From Larimichthys crocea (taxonomy: Eukaryota > Chordata > Actinopteri > Sciaenidae): DNA of 64,000 nt. The notes beneath the pieces are model-generated. The model made no database searches and was not told the origin of the DNA. It saw only the letters and a list, made by a program, of their open reading frames with translations. The stretch is taken from assembly GCF_000972845.2 (NCBI RefSeq), contig NC_040027.1, forward strand, positions 9,964,954 to 10,028,953, in the 5' to 3' direction. Positions 9,011 to 21,475 of the stretch are shown here, piece by piece (position 1 is the first letter of the stretch; each line of letters starts with the position of its first letter). Made by a program: the position numbers and the translations under genes.

Positions 9011-11959
9011 AGAGAAAAGTTACACCATGCTGCTTTAAGTAAAGAATCTAAACACATGAAGTTTCATGTTTGATGATCGTACGTTCGTCTCAGTCTGTCC
9101 TCAGCTGAACTGCACCTGTCCCTGTGAGGTCATGTGGACTCTAGATGCTGCATGGGCAGGACATATGTTCTCATTTCACATGAATGTTCAGCTTCACTTT
9201 TTACAGACTAAATCTGTTTAAAGTCTGTCTGAGACATATGGCCTCATATGGCTGACCGACCGCCGAGGTAAAGCACAGCGCGGGATTATCTGTGTAATTA
9301 TAGAATGTTGATGTAAAGACAGAGAGACGTGAGGGATTAAAACATGTGACGGATTCTTACGGCAGAGCCACATGTGCGAGCCGACAGGTTCAGCGAGAGT
9401 TTTTCTTTCAGATCAGAGAGGCCGAGTGGTCAAACAGTACAGAGTTATCTCAGGTCAGGGACAGACCTACTTTTTATCGAAAAACACATGCGCACAGTTG
9501 GATCCGTCCGAGCTCCGAGACCCCGACCACAACACCACAAACCCCCCGTACGGCTACTGCAGGGAGTGTGATGATAAGCGGGGTTTTCCATCTCTTTCAG
9601 ATGTCACATGATGCAGATCAAACGGCGCTTGGCATTGAACGTCCCAAGACTGGAATGTTTACCTTTGACAAGAGCACTGGGAAAAACAGTCTTGTTGTCT
9701 CAGGAGCTGCTCACACCCACGCACACACACACACATGCACACACGCACAAATACACACACCCTCCATTTATGGTGATTTAAACCTTGCCCTTTGGTGGGC
9801 GGCAAAAGGGGGGTATCTACGACAGATGAGCTCAGAAAAACACGGTTGTTTGAAATCACACCCACAGAAAGAATGCACACCTGCGTGAATACTACACAGG
9901 CCGACACCCCGAGGCTCTTTGAGGTTAACGTACATGTATGTGTCGCCGTCACACGGAAGGAGAGGGTTCGACTGAGTCAGAGGATATTAAGGTTGATTTT
10001 TCTTCACTTTACGATATGACCTACTTTAAAGGCTGTAACTTTCATTTATCATTTCTTATTGCCGATCTCAGGAAAAGGTCCTGTTCTGGAGCTTTCGATC
10101 ATACAACCCGATCTTCCACAGCTTATCGGGAAATTTGACATTTTTCTTTAGAAGTTTATTCTTGACACCTCACCTCCACGGACAGAGGGACGGTTGTGAG
10201 ATTGACCGGCTGCTAAACTGGTGGTGGGATTGCTGCTGCATGAACTTTCAATCTCAAGATTTATCCGTGCAGATTAATCATAAAGGCTAAAACGACGCCT
10301 AAAAAACAAACACTAACTAAAAACAAAATATCTGATGGATTACTGCTGAAGGAACCCTCTATTTATTCAGTTAACACAACTTCACAACGCGGTGACTAAT
10401 GCGACCCATGACTAACTTTATAATAAGTCCAACAAGGTTCAAGTAAACATGAAAGTAAATATATATATACGGGCTTTGCAAATGTTTTGAGAAAGGAAAT
10501 GCATCCAGCGCATTTTTCAGAGCTCAGCGATACACACAGCGAGCCAGACTGGATGTAAACATGACTTTTAATGGTAAGAATTCAAAGACCTGGAGCCTGA
10601 CTGCTAATGAAGACTTGTAACTTTACTCAGTCAGAAAGAATTAAGGCTTGGACAGACCTGAATACATATCTTATATAGAATACATCAAATCTTCTGGCTT
10701 AGTAACTCACAGGCGCATACACTGGTATATTTTCATATACGAGATGATGCTCAGGTTGGTCACATCCAATCGGTGTATTTCTAAGAAGTTGTTGCAGTCA
10801 AGAGGACTCTGCATCCCCAGTCTGGAGTGTATGGCAGAAAGTTATAAAACTCCAAGGTCTGATTTTTTTGAATGCTTTTTAAAAGACCTGGAGACGAATC
10901 GTTGGGGTGTTTGCTGGATTCACATCTTGTACTGCGACTTTTATTTTTTTTAAGGATGTGTTGTAATACTGTCTGTTTTGTTTTGTCTTAGCCAGGACTC
11001 CATTTAAAAGATTTTTTAAATCTCAATCTACCGGAGATGCACGAGCATGTGTGTTCTTGATTTCCAGTCACAAGCTTGGATAAATGAGGAGGGTGGTCTG
11101 TCAGGAAGGCCCAAATAAACACATGCAGAACGTCGGTTCATCTTCCGGGTATGGCCGGGCTCCAGTTTGCCAGCGAGATGCAACATGATCTGCTGTGGTG
11201 ACCCCAACACGGAGCAGCCAAAAGACGAAATAAAACCATCGTTAACCATCTGTTATTATAAATAAAGATGAAAATATCAGACTGAGGTTGAACAAAAACT
11301 CTCAATAGGACAGGTTTATGGGTCAGAAAGGATCGGACAATTTGGCCCACAGCATATAATCAGTATTTAAGGATGACAATAAAATGACAAAGTATGCAGA
11401 ACGTAGAGTGAGATGAGTATCTATGGCTGCAAACAGAGTTCTGGTGTCCGAGTCCCAGGACACGTCGGGGACGTGGTCTGGTTACCCTGTGTCCTCTCCC
11501 AGGGCTGAGAATCAGCAGCCAGGAATGTGATGTGAGTGGGCACAATGACGCTAATCCCCCAGCAAAGTTGTTCTTTTTCTTCTCCTCTCCTTCTCACAAG
11601 ATTTCCTTAATCGGATAATCCATGTCTTATTAAACAGGCAACACAGATCACAGATTGAGGTCTGGGAGAAAAACAGTGAAACGGGAGCCGGGGTCATTCA
11701 TAGCGGACGCTCTCACTGCTTTAACATTTGTGAATAGTGAAATGGATTTTATTCATTAGATCCCGGCGTCTTTGGCATGTTGTATGACGGTTCATGTGTG
11801 TGCGCGTGTCCGTGTGTGACAGTGTGTTGCAGAATAAGTGTATATGTTTGTGAGCTTGTGATTGTACACTTGTGTGTGGGAAACCCAGGAAATCCAGGCT
11901 CCCATGCGCCAGCATCCATTGTGTTTAGCTTCCTCCTCTCTCTCTCTCTGAGTGTGTGT

Positions 11960-12001
<42 letters not shown>

Positions 12002-12624
12002 AGCTGCAGTGCTTCCCTCTCTCTCGTGGCTCTAAATAAGAAGTAGAAGGAAGTCGGAACCAGAGGATTGCACTTGGCAAAGTTAACTGGAAACAATCTC
12101 ATGAATGGGTCAGGGGGAGCTGTGTTGGTAGGCTTTACCATTATTATGTTTCCATCCAAACTTTAAGTCTTTGTGTGAGGATCCTTCCTCCGTGCCCAGA
12201 ACGTCCACATCAAACAGCTGACTGCACAAAATAAAGGCAGAGAGATGGGATACAGTGATGTTCAGTCACCTCTCTGTAGTGTCGACTCTCTTCACTGTCC
12301 CCAGGAGAGCCAAATAATTGTGCACAACAATTTCCCACCGATCATAACAAACACATAATGAACTTCAGATGAACATAAAGGACATCTTTTCCCTCACCTG
12401 TAAATTCAAACATACGTTCCAAATTGATCTCAACTTATGCTCTCAACAGCGACACCTCCGAAATGTTCCCTTTCTTTCTAAAACAATCAATGAACCATCC
12501 ATTTCAAAACAGATGACAAACAGCCGAATATGTCGAACAAAGAATTTGTATGTAAGCGGTTTTGGAAGATGGAAGATAAGAAGTCTCCCTCCTAATAATT
12601 TTCTATCAAACTGAAGTTGTGAAT
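9011..12624. other. Intergenic, no gene recognised
   Basis: Reading frames here (for example a 180-codon frame at 9346-9888) show no family motif, and part of that one runs through a CA tract. A long GT microsatellite lies at 11952-11999. Nothing else could be supported. Confidence 0.5.
11952..11999. repeat. (GT)n microsatellite
   Basis: Dinucleotide GT array with one GAGT interruption near its start. Confidence 0.9.
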
Positions 12625-12745
12625 CTCTGTTGCAAGCCTCCTCTTCGCCTGTGGTACAAACACTGACTCTGCCCCTGTGGCTCTGAACTCACAAAAAGAG
12701 CTAACATGAGCTAACAGCAGCTACAGCTGGCAGCAGTTTACTTTA

Positions 12746-14003
12746 AAAATGCAGAAGGAAACATTTTCTCCATGAAACATGATCCAGTTTCACTAAAATC
12801 AGTGAAATAGTTGGTGGTGTGTGACTTAGTGCCGTAACCTGGATGAACCTGGAGCACAAAGTCAGTGTTGCATCATTTAAATGACTTCAGATGGGTTATT
12901 TTCTTAATGGTAGAAATGTTACTTTAATTGGTGGACAAAAACTAAATCACAAAAATAAGTTAAACATTCATTAGTCATGTTAAATATCCGATTCACACTG
13001 GATCAAAGCTCATATAAAGAATATTATGAAGTTATCCTGAACCCAGTTTATACAGATATATATTAGATACAGTCATGTCTGTCTCAGACTATATTTAGTC
13101 ATCAGTCACAAGGGGTTACTCATTTCATCCCACAGGATTGGGAGTCATTATAAATCTCTCTTGGGTCTGCAAAAACACTTTCTTCAACAATTTCTGCTTA
13201 GCTCAGCTAACCTAACGCTGACTGTAAAGGAAATTATAAAAATCCACCGTGGACGTTAACGGGTTAATTCTGAGAAATCAGTTCCATCGGTTCATTTTGT
13301 GGCTGGATGAGAAATCGTGAGGACTTTCTTTGACGTCTTCTCCACTGACAGACCGCAGACACTCGTCTTGTGACCTGAGACGATGAACTCTGTAAAATAT
13401 AAGTTTGCAGAGATTTGGGAGTTTTCACAGAGCGGCTTTATAAATAAAAACATGCTCGGTCGACCTAATGAGAGAGATCGTCAGCCAGCTCCTGAACACA
13501 AAGCACGATGATGAGTGAGTGGTTTGGACGTGAACACAATTTTCAACACGTGACAAACAACATGTGTGAGTTCAGCATGTGGGAACATCGTGCTGATGTG
13601 TTCGTGTACAACAAATCAGTGTAATCAGGGACCAGTAAACAGGTGGCAGCGACCGCTCTTTGGCCTCTTGGCTCCAAAAGTGCCAGTTTAGATTGAATAC
13701 GTCAGTTTCCTCACACGTCTTTATCAGGTAAAAGAAACAGCCGTACAAATGTACAAATGCTTTGTTTTCGGCTGCAAAATATTAAAGTTTATGCACATTA
13801 TGAATGTTTCTGACAGAGAGGAAGGAGGTGAGATTTCTCTTTAACTCTTTAAAGTATTGAAAGCTTTTTAGCCGCAACTTGTCTTTCTAAAAACAACAGA
13901 TCTCCTGATTAATGGGTCACTTCACATTTCTTCAATCTGTTTTCCTGTTTTTGTGTCTTGAAACATCTTTTTGCCACAAAAGGGCTCAGATTAAAAGGAT
14001 AGT
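12746..14003. other. Intergenic, nothing recognised
   Basis: No open frame of note, no RNA gene and no defined repeat. Confidence 0.5.
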
Positions 14004-14019
14004 TTGAACCCCTGGGTAA

Positions 14020-14275
14020 CACCTGAAGTTTGCATGTTCTTCCCGTGTCTATGTGGGTTCTCTCAAGCTTCCTCCCACAGCCTAAAGACTTGGAGCTTGA
14101 AGCGGAGTTTCAGGAGCCGTACCACACCTCAGTCATGCCCGGGTGCTACAGAAGCTTCCCCACATCGCAGCATCAGACCGAAGAAGCACACAAGATCATG
14201 CTCCATGAATGTAGCCCACCTCTCGGCCAACGCCAGCTCCCCCGTGACCTTACTAAGATGAAGTGGTTATAGAAA
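14020..14275 (+). repeat. Repeat ends flanking a short open segment
   Basis: 14026-14092 (TTTGCATGTTCTTCCCGTGT ... CTTCCTCCCACAG) resembles a widespread fish repeat that often ends in a 'gaccctgact..atgaagcggttatagaa' tail, seen here as 14244-14274. The ~150 bases between them are open in two frames but match nothing I recognise. Confidence 0.4.
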
Positions 14276-14304
14276 TGGCCGTCGTGAGGACAAACCAAAG
14301 TTTT

Positions 14305-15230
14305 TGTCACAGTTTTGAGTTTGTTTCTGTGTTTCCTGTTTTATTTTGTAGTTCCACCCTGTCTGTCTTGTCTTATATCTACTTCCTTTCTTGTTTCCCG
14401 CCTTTTTTTCATTTTGCACCTGTCCCCAATTAGTTTCACCTGTCCCTGATTAGTCCTGCATGTCTATGTAGTTACTGAGTTTCCTTGTTTGTCCGTTTGT
14501 GTATAGATGTGTAGTCTTGTTTCTTACCCCTAAAATACACCGGAACGGCTCCGGATCGGCCTCCGCAACACATACGCAGAGCTTCTATTGTTCACAGACG
14601 CCGGAGCACGGCGCATAAATTCAGCACAGAGCAGATTGTGCGGAAGGAAATCGGCTACAAAATACAAAATAAAATCCCGGTTTATTTTCAAAATAAAATA
14701 CTCTGTGTTCACCGCGGATCGAGTTTCATTACAAGAATACGTCATAATGGGCGGGGGAGACCTGAAGTCAACAGGTGAGAGGTTTTCAGGCGTAATCATT
14801 GATGACACCTCACATCCTTTTTATAAGGACACCAGAAAAAAGATGCGGCGTGGAATGTCATCGCAGGAGTCAAAGAGACTACAGCCGGCAATATCACGCG
14901 ATTATACATGAATTCACGAGATCTCGTGCGTTCTCGCGACGCTCGGTGGCTGGCGGAGACGCACCTGAGCGCATCACAAACAGATTATGTGTGAGTTGGC
15001 GGACGGTGGAGTACGCTGTCGTTCCGGAGAGCATGTTTTATGGTTCCCGTTTTTTGTATCTTTTCTGTTTTTGACCCTTCCCTTGTCTTTTGTTTGTGTT
15101 TTTTGCCTGGTTTTCTAAGTTAGCTCTTGTGTACTTGCCTATGTTTGGTTCCTTTCCTGAAAATGTTAAGCGGTAAAAGTTTTTCATCAATGAAGTCTGG
15201 TGTCTTTGAACACGCTGCATACCGGCTATA
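14305..15230 (+). mobile_element. Solo-LTR-like sequence split by a second element
   Basis: 14305-14528 begins TGTCACAG and has the T-rich, CACCTGTCCC-containing character of fish LTR-like repeats. The same character resumes at 15043-15230. In between, 14529-15042 is a separate element with imperfect inverted ends. The outer element's right border is not clear. Confidence 0.45.
14529..15042. mobile_element. Inverted-repeat DNA element nested in the LTR-like sequence
   Basis: The left end CCTAAAATACACCGGAACGG and the reverse complement of the right end CCATAAAACATGCTCTCCGG align with a small gap as terminal inverted repeats. The inside contains GGTTTATTTTCAAAATAAAA and CTCGCGACGCTCGGTGGCTG, sequence I recall as a common repeat in spiny-rayed fish. 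There is no transposase. Confidence 0.5.
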
Positions 15231-15654
15231 AAAATGATCTTACTCTTAAACAACAAAGTCTGTCTCAGTCAGGTCCTTTCCATAATGTTGTCACACACCT
15301 GTAATAACAGTCTTAACCTGTCAGCAGCAAATACAAGCAGTAGTGTACACTGGATTACACAGGGATTACAAGGATTACGTTACAGCTCATTTCACTCTCA
15401 CTCAAGTTACCCTTTCACATGTAGGCCGATATTATCCCTAAGTTGTTTTTTTCCTCCTTGAAAGATTTGCTCGTGTAATTTTTCAATAATTTGTAGAGTA
15501 ATGGAAACAAAATCTCAGAGGTAAATGTCTGCCAGGAGAGCTTAGATGAAAACTGAGCACGCTTTTGTAATTTCAGTGATGGTGCGTCCTGTGTCTGTCC
15601 TCATGTCTCAGTCTGTAGGTCAAAGCTTTGTTATCCAGATCTGTTTTCTCACAG

Positions 15655-15810
15655 GTTCACCTCAGTTTACCTCAGGTCGCCCTGATCCGCTCTGTTCTGG
15701 AGGTTATTATGATGTTTTCTGAGGATTTTAAGGTGTTTTCTCTCGGCTCGTCACATTCCATCTGTGTGGACCTTCAGAAGAGACCAAACATGCAGGAGCG
15801 GCAGGAGAGG
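15655..15810 (+). other. Orphan exon-like open segment
   Basis: A 156-base stretch, open for 52 codons in phase 0 at both ends, preceded by a pyrimidine-rich acceptor (CTGTTTTCTCACAG) and followed by a near-ideal donor (GG|GTAAGTAAGG). Translation starts VHLSLPQVALIRS and ends NMQERQER; I recognise no family. It could be an exon of an unannotated or non-coding plus-strand transcript, or chance. Confidence 0.2.
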
Positions 15811-17014
15811 GTAAGTAAGGGTCACTGCTGTTCTTACACAACATGGGAGTTCATTGACCCTGTGTGTATCTGTGTGGGGAAAACACAACGTACAAGATGG
15901 GGAATAACACTCTGCGCTGGGGAAATCCTTGATGAGAAACAATGTTGGGGGGAGGATGTTTTTCCTCGACTAATCAGAAGACAGAGTTTGTGTTTTGGGC
16001 TCGTGCTGGAGATCTCTAAGAAACATTTTGTTGCACAACCTTGCAGAAGCTCTGTTGTGACACCAAATTCTTTGGAAGAACAATTCCAGATTTGTACACC
16101 GAAGGCAAGCTGAGAGTCTGATGTTTGCATATGGAATCCATCAGGATGAATCATGTGATTTAACTGTAAACTGTGTCTGACAGCGCGATGGTCTTGGGAG
16201 ACTATGGAGAAAAATAGCCCGTACTCTGAACTTACAGGTCTAGAACATCTTGTGAGGGCCAAGAGAAGAAGAAGAAAACAATGTTCTGAAAAACGCCTAA
16301 AAATTACAGAACGTTCTCCAACCTTTGGAGAAAGTTTCTAAGGTTTATTAAAGGTTAATGTACTTGTGTTGTATAGAAAAACTGAGTTGGTAAGTTTAAA
16401 ATCTGCATAGGGAAATATTTAAATTTAAACAGAAACTAACACAATGCACGTCATGCTGATGATTTCTCCGTGTATTCATGTATCAAGACGTCGTCCACCG
16501 ATCTCTTGGGTTGGTGGTTTGATCCCCTTCTCCTGTCAGAGTGTCCTTGTGCAATACAGTAGCCCAACATGACTACTGAGCTAATGACAATTAACAGTTT
16601 GCTCCTCGGCGATCAGTCCGTGAATCACCTTGATATTATGATTTTATTCCCCTGTTGATCTTGGAGGCTGTCCTTGATCTCAGTCCAGTCACACTGCTCT
16701 ACTTAAGCATGGCGTTAGGCTATCAGGTAACGTTGTAGATCACAGAGAGTTGAGGCTGAGCAGCCGGAAAGACATTAGACGGGAAACCAGCAGATATATT
16801 CTGCATAAAATCTGATCAAGTTTCACCAAAATCAAGTTAGAAAGTTGTGCTTTCCTACAGTAATCATTGAGGCCCGAACATAGCCACATGTAGCCCGTCA
16901 TAAAGCAAGAAAGCGTTTCATGAGTTTGCAGGAGTGCAGAATATCTGAAAATACCTAAAAACAAATTAGTTTTGTCATTGTGGGGCCAGATACTGGAGTA
17001 TAGGTGACATATGA
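15811..17014. other. Intergenic, nothing recognised
   Basis: No defined repeat or coding exon. Confidence 0.5.
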
Positions 17015-17050
17015 GGGTTAGGGTTAGGGTTAGGGTTAGGGTTAGGGTTA
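17015..17050 (+). repeat. Interstitial telomeric repeat (GGGTTA)6
   Basis: Six perfect tandem copies of GGGTTA. A two-copy scrap (GGTTAGGGTTAG) is found again at 38387-38398. Confidence 0.97.
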
Positions 17051-17900
17051 TGATGATAAATCATTCAAGCCTGAACAAACAGACCCGAGGGGTCGAATAT
17101 TTGGAGTTTTATTTTTTAATAAGAAGACCTGCAGATGCTGAAAAGGGTACAACCAACCCTTTCTACAGATCTTCCGCTCAATAAAGACTAAAGCACTGAC
17201 AGTTATGAAGCCATTAGTTACCAAAAACCCTGATTCTTCCTCCTCTTGCTGCTCTGACCCGTCAGATTAACTTTTACACCATCAGGGGTCTTGACACCCA
17301 GTTTGTGAGCCACTCTTCCAGGAGACCAGAGGTTCTTCAGTTTGTTCTCAGGTACATGCTGCAGACGTAATACATGTTTGATGTTGAGCTGGGAGTTCAT
17401 CCCTTGTTTGAACTCACTCACACACAAAAATGTGCTCGCTACAACACGGACGCAAACAGGCATATACAAAAACACGCGTGCAAATAAATTAAAGAAAAAC
17501 GAACACACGTGCGTCTGTAAAGTTATATACACGTACACACTTAAGCAGCGGGGCTTGTGTTTTTCCTCCCACGCTCCAGTGTGGTTTACAGTAAGGGATG
17601 TTATGACACACGGGGTCACTGGGTAAGCAGAGCGAGGGAGGGTGTGTGTTTGTGTGCGGGAGCAGTAAAACTATCGTTAACCCCTGCAGAGGGTCTCGCT
17701 CGGCTGCGTCACTGTGCACTGATCTCCCCCATCAGCGAGCGTCTGACTCAGGCTGATGATGGACGCCCGCTCCACAACTGCACCACAGCTGTAAAACAAG
17801 GCCTGACGACAACAACAACAACAAAAACGAGGCCAGTTTCCGGCTGGCTTATCTCAGAGTGTGTGAGCCTGATCATATCGGAGAGTTCAGCAGGTGGTAA

Positions 17901-17931
<31 letters not shown>

Positions 17932-18131
17932 TTATCAACAAAAAGTGGAGTATTGACATCCTGTGCGGTGATTGCTAATAGAAGATGGAGGAGGGGCGGC
18001 TGACCGGTTTATGATTTACTCGCCAAAAAACACAACCTCGATGGTTTCGTGTCAGGGCACGATCTTGTTGTGTTGCCATGACAACCTGTCACTCAGGATG
18101 CTCCGTATGCCACAGCCAATTCCAGCTTTAC

Positions 18132-18165
<34 letters not shown>

Positions 18166-18359
18166 AACAGCAAACACACACACACCCACCCACACCAACG
18201 GCAAACACACACACACACACATTTCACATCTGCTGATGAATGTTTGGAAGCGGGTCTTCCTGCGACAGGACTTCGCTCTCAGCTCGACACACAAACAAAC
18301 ACGACGATAAGGCCCCAACGTTTTGTTTTGTTTTCTTTTTCCTTTTTTTTAAAACCCTC
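17051..18359. other. Intergenic with CA microsatellites
   Basis: CA arrays at 17900-17928, 18135-18164 and 18175-18221. No gene recognised. Confidence 0.6.
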
Positions 18360-19450
18360 CCTTGTTTTTCGTTGGATTCCTCTGCTGAGGAGGTGAGGAG
18401 GTAGGTGAGGAGAGAAACGTGGAGAAGCCGCTGAGGTCCTGACACCTTTCTCAGAACTCCGGACTCCTCCGGCTGAGAAAAACGTTGGTTGCTTATAAAT
18501 GGTTCTTGCATGTGGCCCCGATGTTAGTAATTTAGTGAGTAGGAGTTTAATCAGGTTGTTGTGCTCGTGTGCGTCAGAGCCTCCAGCACAGAGACGACAA
18601 ATCAGAAGACAGAGTTGGATCAGTAGATGGAAGATGGATCAGCCACTTAGTCTTGAATCTGTTGCACGTCCTTTTTTTTTAATGTATTTTCTTCTTTCTG
18701 TTAAGTTTTGGGTATAAAAGTCAAACTAGTCCAGCCTATAAAAGCTGTGAGTATATGCCATAGGTCCATGCTATATACTTGGTCTACTTCAGCTCTGTTA
18801 CACTCTTGCAGAGCTCTCTGAGGACATTTTATTGCCCATCTTCCCATTTTTTCCAATCACTCCTCTCCAAGTTTGCATGACAGTTACATTTAGAATCAAG
18901 GTTTTGTTATTATGTGTTATCCTGCCTCTGTGAACGACGAAAGGGTTGAGGAGACAAATGTGGATTTTCCCGCTGAGGTCCTGACACATTTCTCACGCAC
19001 TCAAAGTCGGACTCGTCGAACTCTCTTGGCAGGACAAAAGTTGTTGCAGACGGCTCGTTTCAGCCTGATGAATTCCACCTGTTCGTCCACGTTCCTGAGA
19101 AATCATCATGAGAACAATAAACGACACTAGAAGTGAAATCTAAGACTGCCTGTTCCCGTTCGTCTGTAGGCGAGTATCCAGGAGAAATTTTGAAATAGTG
19201 AATCCAACAAATTCTCTCAAATTGTTGTTTAGTCTGGTCCAGGATGTACAACCCTGTCTCCCTGAGGATACTGGGGTTTTTTTTTGCTACTTCGAGCCAA
19301 TGTTACTCTACATCGAGATGTTCTTCCCTTCTTTCCCATCACCCCTCTCCCAGTTTCCATCACAATAATTAGATTTACGACCAGATAATCATGAGACAAG
19401 TCTGGATTTGTATGTTATCCGTCTCTGTGGACGATGATGTGGCGAATAAC
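18360..19450 (+). repeat. Degenerate tandem duplication
   Basis: 18390-18455 resembles 18945-19010: both carry GCTGAGGTCCTGACAC followed by TTTCTCA and a GGACTC segment. 18835-18950 resembles 19320-19440: CTTCCC..CC..TCAC.CCTCTCC.AGTTT..AT, then ATGTTATC, then CTCTGTG.ACGA. Units of roughly 0.5 kb have drifted apart. Confidence 0.5.
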
Positions 19451-21475
19451 AAGTCTGGAGCTTCAATAGACAACGTCAGGTTCAAACAAGGGCGTCGTTC
19501 TATCACTGATGTTTGGGTACAGTCGCCTGTTTCAGGCATTCGTAGAGATCCTAGAGGGAAGACGGATTTCTGAGATTGATCGGGAGGAAAAGTGGAGGCA
19601 CTGCTGAAATAAGGTGCAAATCTTTGATTAGAAATGGGCCTTTGTTAGGACAGGTACCAGCCTGTCCACTGACTTTAACGTGTTCATGAAGTTTAAGGGC
19701 TGTTGCAAGTGTTTGAGGACACTTTGGTAGACTTATTTACAGATGTGTGCACTTTTACATGCACAGACTTTAAAACATGGATGATAGTGGAGTAAAAAAA
19801 ATGATCAACAGTACTACGTGAACATGTGACCTGGTCCAACAAAACTGTTTTTGTGAATAGAGGAACGTTTTAAAGTACATACAGTCTAAAAACTGTACAC
19901 TCACACAGCAGCAGTGATGTAACAGGTGACGTCTATGAGGTGCGGTACATTGGATTTTGACCTTTGACTCATCAGTGCAGGAAATCCACAGATGTAATTA
20001 TTTACATTAATGAAGACTGATTGCCCCATCAGCCAGCGGGCCAACATGGACCATATCAGGATTGTTCTGCGTCACAATTAGTCAATCTACATGGAACGAA
20101 GCCATGATTAATGGTGCTGATTAAACTTGTTCTTTTCCTGCTGGTAAATTTGACTTACTGTAACGGGAACCTCCTAAAGTGCTGAATGGTGAGTCAGAAC
20201 GTGTCCGCAACTGTCGATTAACAGCACGATTCAAAACCTTTTCCAGAAATGTGTCTCCGCTCTGCTCCATGGAGAAGATGCATAACATAGATAATATATA
20301 AAAACAGCATTAAAAAAAATCATGATGATTTTCAAAATAAAACACTATGTGCACATTGTTAAAACAGACAAAATGAAACAATTTAACTATAAAGCATATT
20401 TACTTGTGATAGAAGAACCTGAACCTGGGAAAAATCACCAAATCTGAACAAGTTGACAAAGACTGGGAGGTAAAATGCTGCGATATGAAGCTGTCGGCCA
20501 TACGCTGCAGAAATTAGAGGTTAAACTCTTTTAGACCGTCGGACTTTGTTCTTCTTCACAAACTTTTGTCGTTTGGTCAAACTTTGTTGTCAGCTGCTTG
20601 CTCCAGCATCTCAAAGGACTGGTCGATGATGTGACCTTGGACCTCATGGAAGTTTTTATATTACAGATTTCTTCTGTTTTGTCAGTGGTGAATTCCCTCT
20701 AATAAAATATTTCTTGCATAAACTTGCATTTCTCAGTTAATTGGTCTTCTCCTTCGTTTTGTTTTTGTTTGTTTGTCTCTAGATTGATTAGATCGGTCAG
20801 TGTATTTTGATCCTCGCTGCTGCGAGGCCGTTGACCAGGTACTTATTTACACATCACGCTCATTTTCTCTGACCTGCTCCATCCTCACCGCTCAGGTCAC
20901 GTAGGTGACCGGAGCTTTCTGGTTAAAGGTGATCATGTTTGTGAAGTTGTGGTCAGACTGTGGTTTATTTATTCAAACTGTTGTGTTTGTAATTTTGTGT
21001 TGCTAATGTTTGATTCTTTTTACGGTTTTTAATGGTTTTATTTTTAACTTTAACATCATTTTTAACATGCTACACACAGAAAAGGATATTAATAATATTA
21101 TTAAATTATTACTATATGATAAAAAACTTACAGATTACAGCAGTAATCACATGATCTTCCTGACATCATAAACTTTCTGAGCACTGAATGTCCGCACAAA
21201 CTCTTGCGTCATGTTTTTCTGGTAGCAGACGTGTCCATAACATCAGCGTGAGGCCCCTTCTGAATAACACAGTTGGAATCGGGCTGACATTGACCCCAAT
21301 GTTATGTTGTTTCTTACATCAGCTACTCTGTTTTTCTAACGTTACGTAACGTTATACACTGAGTTTGATGGCCTCTCCCTATGCACTCTGTTTGTGTGTG
21401 TGTGTGTGTGTGTGTGTTGGCGAGAATGAGCACAGGAACAAGCACTCTTACTCCAGGAGACTCGTCCCCGCTGGC
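19451..21475. other. Intergenic, nothing recognised
   Basis: A GT microsatellite is at 21393-21417. No coding frame with family motifs was found. Confidence 0.5.

Noticed and set aside
9346..9888. 180-codon plus-strand frame
   Set aside because: No domain or motif; its end runs through a CA tract and two other frames are open over the same bases.
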